Source of the DNA: an uncultured Salinisphaerales bacterium
GTDB taxonomy: Bacteria > Pseudomonadota > Gammaproteobacteria > Nevskiales > OUC007
Reading direction: 5' to 3'
Length of the DNA stretch: 36,380 nucleotides
Assembly: GCA_937896565.1 (NCBI GenBank)
Contig: CALBOV010000244.1
Span: 1 to 36,380, forward strand
A model generated the notes under the pieces. It was not told the DNA's origin and made no database searches. It worked only from the letters and a program-made list of their open reading frames with translations. Shown here in pieces: positions 24,764-33,129 of the stretch; positions within the stretch are counted from its first letter, which is position 1; every line of letters starts with the position of its first letter. A program made the translations under genes and the position numbers.

Positions 24764-25327
24764 TTAGATCTTGCCGACCAGGTCCAGGGACGGGGTCAGC
24801 GTCTTTTCGCCTTCCTTCCACTTGGCCGGGCAGACTTCGCCGGGGTGGGCGGCCACGTACTGGGCGGCCTTGACCTTGCGGAGCAGCTCTTCGGCGTTAC
24901 GGCCGATGCCGTTGTCGTGGATTTCGCAGAGCTTGATCTCGCCTTCCGGGTTGATCAGGAAGGTGCCGCGCAGGGCGATGCCTTCTTCTTCGATCATGAC
25001 CTGGAACGCACGGGCCAGCTGGCCGGTGGGATCGCCGATCAGCGGGTACTTCACCTTGCCGATGGCGTCTGAGGTGTCGTGCCAGGCCTTGTGCGCGAAA
25101 TGGGTGTCGCAGGACACGCCATAGATTTCGACGCCGATCGCCTTGAACTGGTCGTACAGGTCAGCCAGGTCTTCCAGCTCCGTCGGACAGACGAAGGTGA
25201 AGTCGGCCGGGTAGAAAACGATGGCGGACCACTGGCCCTTGAACGTTTCTTCGCTGACTTCGACGAATTCGCCTGCCTGGAATGCGGTGGCCTTGAACGG
25301 CTGGACCGTCGTGTTGATCAGGGACAT
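24764..25327 (-). CDS. ahpC: Alkyl hydroperoxide reductase subunit C (peroxiredoxin)
   Basis: A typical 2-Cys peroxiredoxin that reduces hydrogen peroxide and organic hydroperoxides, 187 residues. The peroxidatic Cys47 lies in FYPADFTFVCPTE and the resolving Cys166 in GEVCPAKW; spacing and length match the AhpC group that partners with AhpF. The ATG at 25327 has AGGAGAGAGGA just upstream, which excludes the longer in-frame extension. It is the first gene of the ahpC-ahpF operon. The upstream region (25375-25440) is AT-rich and probably holds the promoter. No clear OxyR site could be read. Confidence 0.98.
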   Translation of the reverse strand: MSLINTTVQPFKATAFQAGEFVEVSEETFKGQWSAIVFYPADFTFVCPTELEDLADLYDQFKAIGVEIYGVSCDTHFAHKAWHDTSDAIGKVKYPLIGDPTGQLARAFQVMIEEEGIALRGTFLINPEGEIKLCEIHDNGIGRNAEELLRKVKAAQYVAAHPGEVCPAKWKEGEKTLTPSLDLVGKI

Positions 25328-25648
25328 TCCTCTCTCCTTGTTGCGTTGGGTGTTCCGTTGGGGGAGTCGAACGCTACAAACCTCAGAGCAATAGGGCAAG
25401 ACAATCGTTTTTATGGGTCTGATTGTTTTTATAAATTGATCGGAAGCGCTTGATCTGACGGCGTTTTTGCCGGGCGATTGTGGCTCCCGGCGCCGATTGG
25501 CGGCGCCTTGAGCGCCAGCGGGCCGCTGCCGGTCTGCGCGCTTGCGCAGCGCGACCGGCGCCGACCCTGACACTTTCCATCCCCGCTGCGTCTATCCGGG
25601 TGTGAAGCAAGCAGTGCTTTCCGAGAACAGCGAAACAGGAGATTCACG
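25328..25648. other. Divergent regulatory region of ahpC and the vWA/ECF operon
   Basis: This 321-bp gap contains, from left to right: an AT-rich ahpC promoter region with two near-identical 11-mers, ATCGTTTTTAT and ATTGTTTTTAT (25404 and 25422, 18 bp apart); a 7-bp stem GGCGCCG/CGGCGCC (25489-25507); a second strong hairpin GCCGGTC/GACCGGC with an inner TGCGC/GCGCA stem (25528-25559); an ECF-like promoter at 25568-25595; and the AGGAG site of the vWA gene. No ORF is convincing here. Confidence 0.6.
25568..25595 (+). promoter_or_regulatory. Candidate ECF sigma promoter of the vWA operon
   Basis: TGACAC (25568-25573) and CGTCTAT (25589-25595) are separated by 15 bp, 53 bp before the vWA start codon. 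CGTC at -10 is common for ECF sigma factors. Because this operon encodes its own ECF sigma factor, autoregulation is a natural inference, but it is not shown by the sequence. Confidence 0.4.
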
Positions 25649-27436
25649 ATGAAGCAGCGGGTCGCAGGCATTTTGATGATGGGCACGGCGGTCGCGGTTG
25701 GGCTGGCGGCCTGCGCGGGCGGTACGGACCGCCGCACAACGGTCGAACATGACGCCGACACCGATATGGCGACCGTCGCCACTCGCCCCGAGCCCCCGGC
25801 GGCGCCCGAGGTTCGCGAGGAGGCGGTCCGCGCCGCTGGCCAGCTCGCCCGCGGCAAGCAGGCCTCGAGCAGCTATGCGCTTTCGGCGCAGGACAGCATG
25901 GCGCGGATGATGGTGCCGACGCCCATGCCACCGGCCGTTCCGTTCAACCGCGAGGGCTATGAGGCGATCAGCGAGAACCGGTTCCACGATCCTCGGGTCA
26001 CGCCGCTGTCCACCTTCGGTCTGGATGTGGACACGGCGTCGTACACCAACCTCCGCCGCTTGCTGAACGCCGGTCGCAGGCCTCCGGTCGACGCCGTACG
26101 CATCGAGGAACTCGTCAACTATTTCGACTACAGCGAGTTGCCGGTGGATGGGCGCCACCCGATTCGCATGCGCACCGAACTGAGCCACGCACCATGGGCG
26201 GATGGTCATCTGCTGGCGATGGTCCAAGTGGCCGCGCAGGCGCCCGAAGCCCTGCGCGACCGGCCGAACCGGCTGGTGTTCCTGATTGATACCTCGGGGT
26301 CGATGCAGGCGGCCGACAAGCTGCCGATGCTGCAACGCGCGTTCCGCCAGCTCGTCGAGCAACTGGACGAGGACGATTCCGTCGCCATCGTCACCTACGC
26401 CGGTCAGGCGGGTCTCGCGCTGCCGGCCACGCGCGGCGACCGCAAGTCGGCGCTGTACCAGGCGATCGGCAATCTCCAGGCCGGCGGTTCCACGGCGGGT
26501 GCGCAGGGCATCGATCTGGCTTACCGGATCGCCCGCGAGCAGTTCGACGAGGATGCGAACAACCGGGTGATCCTGGCCACCGACGGTGATTTCAACGTCG
26601 GTGCGTCCAGTCAGGGCGAGCTGGTGCGGCTCATCGAGCAGCGGCGCGATCAGGGCATCTACCTCACCGTGCTGGGCTTCGGCACTGGCAACTACCAGGA
26701 CGGACGGATGCACCGCCTGGCCGACCACGGCGACGGCAACTACTACTACATCGACACCGACCTGGAGGCGCGGCGCGTGCTGGTGGAGAAGCTGCAGGGC
26801 ACGCTGGTCACCGTGGCCAAGGACGTGAAGCTGCAGGTGGAGTTCAACCCGCGGCGCGTGGCCAGCTACCGTCTGCTGGGCTATGAGACCCGGGCCCTGG
26901 CGGCGGAGGATTTCAAGGACGATCGCAAGGACGCCGGTGATGTCGGTGCCGGTCAGCGCGTGACGGCGTTGTACGAGATCGTTCCGGTTGGCGCCGACAC
27001 CGCCGAACCCGATGCGTTGCGCTACCAGAGCCGCGAAGCGACGCGCACCGGTCGGCGCGGCGACGAATGGATGCTGGTGAAGGCGCGCTACAAGCAACCG
27101 GAGGGTGGCGCCAGCACCGAACTGCGCCAGACCGTCAGCGCCGATGCACCTGCGCTGGAGCGTGCGTCCGATGACTTGCGATGGGCGGCGTCGGTTGCCG
27201 AATTCGGCCTGTTGCTGCGTCAGTCCGAGCATGCGGGGCAGGCCACGCTGGATGCTGTGCTGCGCCGTGCCGAGGAACTGGCCCGAAGCAGTGATGATCC
27301 GGCCCGGGACGAGTTCGTCGGGCTGGTGCGCCAGGCCGGTTTGCTCGCGAGCGGACCCGAGGCTCTGCGGATGGGGCGCGACTATCAACCCGTGAAGCGA
27401 GGGGCGGTGGAACAGGCCCGCGTTCAGGTTCGGTGA
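25649..27436 (+). CDS. vWA domain lipoprotein (YfbK/DUF3520 type)
   Basis: A cell-envelope lipoprotein of 595 residues. The signal ends in the lipobox LAAC (Cys22). A proline-rich linker and a conserved N-terminal domain follow (about 95-200; NRFHDPRVTPLSTFGLDVDT, RIEELVNYFDY). The vWA domain (about 205-385) has an intact MIDAS motif, DTSGSM (Asp214, Ser216, Ser218), so metal-dependent ligand binding is likely. The C-terminal DUF3520-like domain (about 390-595) is typical of YfbK proteins. AGGAG precedes the ATG. The next two genes encode a probable anti-sigma factor and an ECF sigma factor, 12 bp away and overlapping respectively. Its cellular role is not established in this family. Confidence 0.92.
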   Translation: MKQRVAGILMMGTAVAVGLAACAGGTDRRTTVEHDADTDMATVATRPEPPAAPEVREEAVRAAGQLARGKQASSSYALSAQDSMARMMVPTPMPPAVPFNREGYEAISENRFHDPRVTPLSTFGLDVDTASYTNLRRLLNAGRRPPVDAVRIEELVNYFDYSELPVDGRHPIRMRTELSHAPWADGHLLAMVQVAAQAPEALRDRPNRLVFLIDTSGSMQAADKLPMLQRAFRQLVEQLDEDDSVAIVTYAGQAGLALPATRGDRKSALYQAIGNLQAGGSTAGAQGIDLAYRIAREQFDEDANNRVILATDGDFNVGASSQGELVRLIEQRRDQGIYLTVLGFGTGNYQDGRMHRLADHGDGNYYYIDTDLEARRVLVEKLQGTLVTVAKDVKLQVEFNPRRVASYRLLGYETRALAAEDFKDDRKDAGDVGAGQRVTALYEIVPVGADTAEPDALRYQSREATRTGRRGDEWMLVKARYKQPEGGASTELRQTVSADAPALERASDDLRWAASVAEFGLLLRQSEHAGQATLDAVLRRAEELARSSDDPARDEFVGLVRQAGLLASGPEALRMGRDYQPVKRGAVEQARVQVR

Positions 27437-27448
27437 TAATCCGCTGTC

Positions 27449-28306
27449 ATGGCTGACGACATCGACCACTGGCTGGACCAGCTCGCGGGCCGCGCGCGCG
27501 GCGGTGTGGATGATCCCCTGGATCAGTCTTTGATCGCCGTGCTGCATGACGTCGATGCGCCGCGGGAGGACGAGCTGGGGCTGCGCCGATTGCTGAACCG
27601 CCTCGAATCCGAGGGCCTGCTGCGGGCGGCGCCACCAACTCGCCACCGGCCCCGCTGGCTGGCGGTGGCCGCGTCGCTGATGCTCGCGGTGTCCTTGGGC
27701 TGGTGGATGCTGCCCGAGCAGGGTCTGCGTCGTGCCGATCACATGGACGCCGCGCCATCGTCCGCACCGGTGCCCGATGTCGAGACTGATCCGGCGATGG
27801 CGGCCCGGCGGGCCGCGGAAGCGGAAATCGTCGAGGCGACACCCAGTTCGCCGGAGCCGTCGGCCGATGTCGCGTCGCCTCCACCCGCTCCCCGCGTCCG
27901 GGCGTTGTCATCGCCGCAGGCAGGCCGTTCCGAGGAGCATGCCACCGCCGGCGCCGCGGAGGAGGAGGCGTTGCTCGCGGAACATGAGCAGGACCTGCGG
28001 CTGGCGCAACGGGAGAAGATGAGGTCGCAAGCACTCAGCGCATTCGCCGCGCCGCCACCGGTCGTGGTGCTGCCGGCGAACGAGGCCGTCGATCTCGACG
28101 CGCTGCGTGCGGCGCTGGATGCGCTGGACGGGGTCGACGCCGACTGGCTGGCGGACAATCAGCATGATGCGCTGCGCCTGCGCTGGACGGATGCCGACGC
28201 GCGGGAACGCTGGATCGCCGCGCTGCCCGCGGGCAGCGAGATTCCGCGCCTGGACGCCGCGGGGCAGGCCATCGTCCGCCGGTGGGTCGCGGGGGCGACG
28301 CAGTGA
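27449..28306 (+). CDS. Probable membrane anti-sigma factor
   Basis: A 285-residue single-pass membrane protein. About 1-65 is a cytoplasmic acidic and helical region, a single membrane helix covers about 70-88 (WLAVAASLMLAVSLGWWML), and about 195 periplasmic residues follow, first Ala/Pro/Glu-rich, then a coiled region (EHEQDLRLAQREKMRSQ). The topology and the position directly before an ECF sigma gene suggest an anti-sigma factor. It lacks a zinc-binding HxxxCxxC motif, so it is not a classic ZAS protein. The stop overlaps the sigma GTG start (GTGA at 28303-28306). It could instead be only an accessory envelope protein. Confidence 0.65.
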   Translation: MADDIDHWLDQLAGRARGGVDDPLDQSLIAVLHDVDAPREDELGLRRLLNRLESEGLLRAAPPTRHRPRWLAVAASLMLAVSLGWWMLPEQGLRRADHMDAAPSSAPVPDVETDPAMAARRAAEAEIVEATPSSPEPSADVASPPPAPRVRALSSPQAGRSEEHATAGAAEEEALLAEHEQDLRLAQREKMRSQALSAFAAPPPVVVLPANEAVDLDALRAALDALDGVDADWLADNQHDALRLRWTDADARERWIAALPAGSEIPRLDAAGQAIVRRWVAGATQ

Positions 28307-28878
28307 GCACCGACGAGGCCGACTGCCTGCGCAGAATCGCATCCGGCGGTGCGCCCCGGCGTCAGGGCATCGCTGACCTTTACGCGCTTTACGCCGTGCG
28401 TTTTCGTGGTTACTTCCGCCGTCGCGGGGCTTCACCGGCCGACGCCGACGAGCTTTGCCAGGACAGCTTCGTCCGTCTGGTCCGCGCCCTGGATCGGGGC
28501 GCTCGGGTCGAGCAACCCCGAGCCTGGATCTGGTCGGTGGCGCAGTCCCAGTGGCTGGACTGGCGTCGGAAGACCACTCCGGCAGCCGTGGCCGTGGCCG
28601 CGGGTGACTGGGACGGGACCGAGCCCGGCGAGGATCCGACCGCTCGGGGCGTGCATCTCGACGACTGCGTACGCCGGCAGTTCGCCGCCTATTCGGCCAC
28701 GGACCCGGCCGGCGCGCAGGCCTTGCTGTGGGCCAGCGTCGAGCAGTTCACGGCACCGGAGATCGGTGAACTGCTGGGCCGTTCCCCGGGCGCGACCCGC
28801 CAGTTTCTCAGCGAGGCTCGCAAGCGCGTTCGCGACTACCTGTCGGTTTGCAGGGAGTGGCTGGATGCCTCGAGCTGA
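28303..28878 (+). CDS. ECF-type RNA polymerase sigma factor
   Basis: A small sigma-70 family protein of 191 residues with regions 2 and 4 only. Region 2 covers about 25-90, with DADELCQDSFVRLVRAL as the core-binding helix and PRAWIWSVAQSQWLDWRRK as the -10-recognition part. A variable linker follows. Region 4 (about 125-180) has PEIGELLGRSPGATRQFLSE, the helix-turn-helix for the -35 element. The GTG at 28303 overlaps the upstream gene. It probably reads envelope stress through the neighbouring anti-sigma factor and drives the vWA operon. Its last 43 bp overlap the 3' end of the convergent signalling gene. Confidence 0.88.
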   Translation: MSTDEADCLRRIASGGAPRRQGIADLYALYAVRFRGYFRRRGASPADADELCQDSFVRLVRALDRGARVEQPRAWIWSVAQSQWLDWRRKTTPAAVAVAAGDWDGTEPGEDPTARGVHLDDCVRRQFAAYSATDPAGAQALLWASVEQFTAPEIGELLGRSPGATRQFLSEARKRVRDYLSVCREWLDASS

Positions 28879-31800
28879 TCCAGCGCCGAGGAGAGATCGG
28901 TCGCGGCGGGAAACAGCAACCCCTGCCGATAGTCCACGCCGATGCGCTGCACTTCCTGATCGATGGCTTGCGTCTCGACGTATTCGGCCACCGTGCGCAC
29001 ACCCAGCAACTTGGCGATGCCGTCGATCGCCGCCACCAGGTCCCGGCTGGCCTGGTCCATCAACATGTCGCGGACGAAGCTGCCGTCGATCTTGACCAGG
29101 TCGCAGGGCAGCGACTTCAGGTAGTGGAACGACGCCAGGCCGCTACCGAAATCGTCGATCGCCACGCGGCAGCCGTGGCTGCGCAATTGCCGCACGAACT
29201 GGCTGGCCCGTTCCAGGTTGGAGATGGTCGCCGTCTCGGTGATCTCGAAGCAGAGCTTGTTGGCTGGTACGCGGCTCTGGCCGATCATTTCCAGCACCTT
29301 GTCGGCGAAGTCGCTGCGTCCCAGTGTCTGCCCGGACAGGTTGATGGACACGAACTCCAGGTCGGCAATGCGGCTGAGATTGGTTTCGAGCTGCGCCAGC
29401 GCGGTGCGCGTGACGTGGACATCGACATCGGGCGCCAGGCCATAGAGTTCGGCGGCGGCGATCAGTGCGCCGGTGTCGACGGGCGGTTCCCCTTTCGGGG
29501 TATCGACACGCAGCAGCATTTCCAGGCCGACGACCCGATTCTCGGCTGAGGCGACAATGGGCTGGCAGGCAAGGCGAATGGCATTGTTGCTGATGGCGTC
29601 CCGGATCAGCTTCGCCCAGTGCATTTCGGTTCGCCGACGGGCATCGCTGGTGTCGGCTTCGTCGAAGACCCGCGCCGAGCCCGGGCCTTCGCTACGTGCG
29701 ACATAGCTGGCGACGTCCGCGCGGCGGAGTACCTCCTCGGCCTCCACGTCATGGTCGTCGATGCCGACGATGCCGATGTAGCACTCCAGCGTGAAACTGT
29801 GTTCGTCGACCTCGATGGGCTGGTCCTTCAGCGTGCGCAGGATGCCGTCGGTGACCCGCCTGGCCTCGTCCACCGGGCAATATTCCATCAGGATGCCGAA
29901 CTCGTCACCGCCCAGCCGTGCGACGACATCGCGGCCACGAGTGTGCTGGCGCAGCAGCGTTCCGAACTGTCGCAGCACCGCGTCCCCGACATCGTGTCCG
30001 GCGGAGTCGTTGATCAGCTTGAAATTGGACAAATCCACCTGCGCCAGCACGTGCGCGGCGGTTCCGGGCCGATGATTCCGCAGAATACGCCGCAGCACCG
30101 CCTCGAACTCGCGACGGTTGAGCAGGCCGGTGAGCGCATCGTGGGTGGCGTGGAACTCCAGCTGGTCGGACAGATGCTTTTCCGAGGTCAGGTCCTGGCA
30201 CAGCACGTACAGCGTGGGTTCGTCGTCGACCGTGACGGCGCGGGCGATGCTGCGTACCCACAGTATCTTGCCGTTGCGACCGGACAGGCGCGCATCCCAG
30301 CGTTCGATGCCGTCACCGGAATCGAGAACGCTTAGCAGCAGGCTGCGCGTGCGTGCGGGGCTCCCGCTCAGCGCGGCGAAATCAGCGCCCTGCAGTTCAT
30401 CGGCCGTGGTGCCGAGTTGCTCTGCGCCATAGGCGTTGACCGACTCGATCTCCAGTTTGGCGTTGAGCGTGAAGAACATCGTCGGGTTGTCGTCGTATAG
30501 CGCGCGATAACGGGCCTCGCTGCGCCGAAGACCGGCCTCCGCATTCTTCAGCGCGGTAACCTCCGAGTAGGTGACGACTACGCCGGTGACGCGGTTGACG
30601 GCGGTGCGATAAGGCATCACCCGGCGGATATACCAGGCGCCGTCGATGTCCTGAACCTCGTCCTCGATCGGCTGCTCGTCGCGGGCGACGGTTTCGATGT
30701 CCGGAAGCAGCGGCGCGGCAACCCGCAGTCGGTTGGCGATGTCGTCGATCGGGCGGCCGACATCGGTCTGGATCAGATTGAACAGTCGCGTGGCGGACGG
30801 CGTGAACCGTCTGATCCGGCCCACCGGGTCCAGGAACAGCGTGGCGAAATCGGTGCTGGCCAGCAGGTTGCCCAGGTCGTTGTTGGTCTTCTCCAGTTCG
30901 TCGAGCTTGTCCTGCAACTCGCTGTTGACCGTGGACAGCTCTTCGTTGAGCGATTGCAGTTCTTCCTTGGAGGTTTCCAGTGCCTCGTTCGAGGACTGCA
31001 ACTCCTCGTTCATGCTCATCGCCTCTTCATTCGAGGTCTTGAGCTCCTCGTTCGCGGTTTCCAGCTCCTCGATCGTGCCCTGCAAGTCTTCGCGCGTGGA
31101 CTTCAGCTCGTTTTCCAGCTGGGCGATGGCGCTGTCATCCTCCAGGTTCAGTCCGGTGGCGGCGTCGTCGCTCGTGTCGAGGCTGTCTTCCGGGGAGAAG
31201 CTGATCAGGCACAGCCGCTCCTCGATCCGAGGGTGCTCCAGCGGACTGGCGGTGATTCGCGTGCGCTTGACCGGCCCGTCCTGGATACGGCCGCTAACGG
31301 TGATCGGCTGTCGCTCGGACAGCGCCTGCCGGACGATTTGTCGCAGCTTCACGCGCAGGCCTCGGCGGGCCAGCGTCAGCAGGTCATTGCTTGGCGGCCC
31401 GTTCGGCAGTTGTAGGTAGTCTCCCGTGGCGCCGAAGATCTGGACCACCTCGAAGTGCTCCGTGACCACGACCGAGGCCGGGACGTAGCGCTCCAGCAGC
31501 AGGCCCTGGACATAGGGCGCCAGCATGTCGGTTCCCAACGGGGATTCGGCGGGCTGGAGCTCCGGGTCCGCAGGCTCCTGCGGCACCTGGTGTCGCATGG
31601 TCTGAAAGCTGGAGCGTTCGAACAGCGTGGCACCCTGCACGCGCTGGAAAATCCGCGCCCGCTTGTCCACGGCGCGGAACAGCTTCTCCGCCCTGCCGAT
31701 GGTTTCCGAACCGCCGAGAAAGAGAAAACCTTCGTCGTTCAGCGCGAAGCTGAACAGCGACAGCACCCGTTGTTGCAGGTCGGTGTCGAGATAAATCAGC

Positions 31801-33083
31801 AGATTTCGGCAGGAGATCAGGTCCAGGCGTGAAAACGGTGGGTCGTTGATCAGGTCCTGCCGGGCGAAGACGACGGTTTCGCGCACGTGCTTGCTGACGC
31901 GATAGCTGTGATCCTCGCCGGTGAAGTAGCGTCGAAGCCGTCCCTCGGACACGTCGCCGGCGATACTTTCCGGATAAACCGCGGTGCGTCCGGTCGCCAG
32001 CGCGCGCTCGTCGATGTCCGTGGCGAAGATCTGTAGGTTCAGCGGTCGACCCACCTTCGACGCGCCATCGGTGATCGCGATGGCGATGCTGTAGGCCTCC
32101 TCGCCCGTGGAGCAGCCGGGGACCCAGACGCGAATCGGCTGGTCGTCCGGCTTGGCGAGCAGACGTTCGATCACCTCCTTTTCCAGTGCCTCGAAGTACT
32201 CGGGCTCGCGGAAGAACTGGGTCACGCCGATCAGCAGATCGTCGAACAGCTGCGTGACCTCGTTCGGATCACGTTTGAGCAGCGTGATGTAGTCGCTTAT
32301 CCGGTGCAGCTGCCGCAGTCCCATGCGCCGCTGGATTCGGCGGGCGACCGTGCCGCGCTTGTACTTGCGGAAGTCGTGCTTGGTGCGTGCCCGGACCACT
32401 GATAGCACGGCTTCGATCTGGTCATCCGGCGACTGTGCGGACGATTCCGTGTCCGCCGCGCGAATGTACTGATGCTGGATGTACTGGCGCAGCACCTCCG
32501 GCATCGCGGCCGGCGGCAACACGAAATCGACAACGCCCGTGCGGATCGCGGAGACCAGCATGCCGTCGTGCTGGGCACTCTTGGGTTCCTGCACCATGGC
32601 CATGCCGCCATTGCCCTTGATTGCCTTCAGCCCCTGTGTGCCATCGGTTCCGGTACCGGAGAACAGCACGCAGATCGCGCGTTCGCGCTCGCTTTCCGCC
32701 AGCGACCGGAACGAGAAATCGATGGCCATGCGCGCGCCGCGCTGTTCCTGCGGCTGGTGCAGGTGCAGGACACCGTCGGAGATGGACAGATACCGGTTCG
32801 GCGGGATCACATAGACATGATCGGGGGCAACCGTCATGCCGTCCGTGGCCTGGGTGACCGGCATCGCCGTGTACTTGCCCACCAGCTCGACCATCAGGCT
32901 GTGACGATGCGGGTCCAGATGCGGGATCAGCACGAAAGCCATGCCCATCCGGCTCGGTGCGGTCTTGAAGAACTCTTCGTAGGCGCTCAGTCCGCCCGCG
33001 GACGCTCCAATCGCGACAATGGGAGGCGATGAGGTCCCCTTGTTCCCCGGCTTGGGTCCCTTTGCCATGTGCTTCCCCGACAT
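28836..33083 (-). CDS. CheB-CheR-coiled coil-PAS-PAS-GGDEF-EAL signalling protein
   Basis: A 1415-residue soluble multidomain signalling protein. Numbering is from the ATG at 33083; the ATG at 33068, preceded by GGGGAAG, may be the true start. Domains in order: CheB methylesterase (about 20-205), with the catalytic Ser in GASAGG, His in PHLDPHRH and Asp in GTGTDGT; CheR methyltransferase (about 220-485), with VPGCSTGEEAYSIA and NDPPFSRLDLISCRNLLIY; a ligand-like domain (about 530-635); a coiled coil (about 655-738) of repeated NEEL/SNEE units; PAS (about 740-845) and PAS (about 855-970); GGDEF (about 980-1145), with GGDEF at 1058-1062 and an RxxD inhibitory site at 1049-1052; and EAL (about 1155-1400), with DDFGSG, KIDGSFV and AEYVET. 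The EAL signature itself reads EML (1188-1190). It probably links receptor methylation or demethylation to c-di-GMP turnover. Confidence 0.93.
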   Translation of the reverse strand: MSGKHMAKGPKPGNKGTSSPPIVAIGASAGGLSAYEEFFKTAPSRMGMAFVLIPHLDPHRHSLMVELVGKYTAMPVTQATDGMTVAPDHVYVIPPNRYLSISDGVLHLHQPQEQRGARMAIDFSFRSLAESERERAICVLFSGTGTDGTQGLKAIKGNGGMAMVQEPKSAQHDGMLVSAIRTGVVDFVLPPAAMPEVLRQYIQHQYIRAADTESSAQSPDDQIEAVLSVVRARTKHDFRKYKRGTVARRIQRRMGLRQLHRISDYITLLKRDPNEVTQLFDDLLIGVTQFFREPEYFEALEKEVIERLLAKPDDQPIRVWVPGCSTGEEAYSIAIAITDGASKVGRPLNLQIFATDIDERALATGRTAVYPESIAGDVSEGRLRRYFTGEDHSYRVSKHVRETVVFARQDLINDPPFSRLDLISCRNLLIYLDTDLQQRVLSLFSFALNDEGFLFLGGSETIGRAEKLFRAVDKRARIFQRVQGATLFERSSFQTMRHQVPQEPADPELQPAESPLGTDMLAPYVQGLLLERYVPASVVVTEHFEVVQIFGATGDYLQLPNGPPSNDLLTLARRGLRVKLRQIVRQALSERQPITVSGRIQDGPVKRTRITASPLEHPRIEERLCLISFSPEDSLDTSDDAATGLNLEDDSAIAQLENELKSTREDLQGTIEELETANEELKTSNEEAMSMNEELQSSNEALETSKEELQSLNEELSTVNSELQDKLDELEKTNNDLGNLLASTDFATLFLDPVGRIRRFTPSATRLFNLIQTDVGRPIDDIANRLRVAAPLLPDIETVARDEQPIEDEVQDIDGAWYIRRVMPYRTAVNRVTGVVVTYSEVTALKNAEAGLRRSEARYRALYDDNPTMFFTLNAKLEIESVNAYGAEQLGTTADELQGADFAALSGSPARTRSLLLSVLDSGDGIERWDARLSGRNGKILWVRSIARAVTVDDEPTLYVLCQDLTSEKHLSDQLEFHATHDALTGLLNRREFEAVLRRILRNHRPGTAAHVLAQVDLSNFKLINDSAGHDVGDAVLRQFGTLLRQHTRGRDVVARLGGDEFGILMEYCPVDEARRVTDGILRTLKDQPIEVDEHSFTLECYIGIVGIDDHDVEAEEVLRRADVASYVARSEGPGSARVFDEADTSDARRRTEMHWAKLIRDAISNNAIRLACQPIVASAENRVVGLEMLLRVDTPKGEPPVDTGALIAAAELYGLAPDVDVHVTRTALAQLETNLSRIADLEFVSINLSGQTLGRSDFADKVLEMIGQSRVPANKLCFEITETATISNLERASQFVRQLRSHGCRVAIDDFGSGLASFHYLKSLPCDLVKIDGSFVRDMLMDQASRDLVAAIDGIAKLLGVRTVAEYVETQAIDQEVQRIGVDYRQGLLFPAATDLSSALDQLEASSHSLQTDR

Positions 33084-33129
33084 CGAGAGCGCATGATCTC
33101 ACACTTGCCACCGCGCATCGGGGCGCGCG

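Noticed and set aside
23088-24767. 559-codon plus-strand open frame
   Set aside because: It is the reverse-complement shadow of ahpF, whose redox and FAD motifs are intact.
25330-25440. OxyR binding site upstream of ahpC
   Set aside because: The four-part ATAG/CTAT pattern at 10-bp intervals could not be fitted; only AT-rich repeats are present.
25592-27742. 716-codon minus-strand open frame
   Set aside because: It lies antisense to the vWA lipoprotein gene, is rich in Arg, Gln, His and Val as expected of a shadow in GC-rich DNA, and shows no motif.
30850-31110. Apparent tandem DNA repeat
   Set aside because: The periodicity comes from the repeated NEEL-type heptads of the coiled coil in the CheB-CheR protein. 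It is coding and not a satellite or CRISPR.
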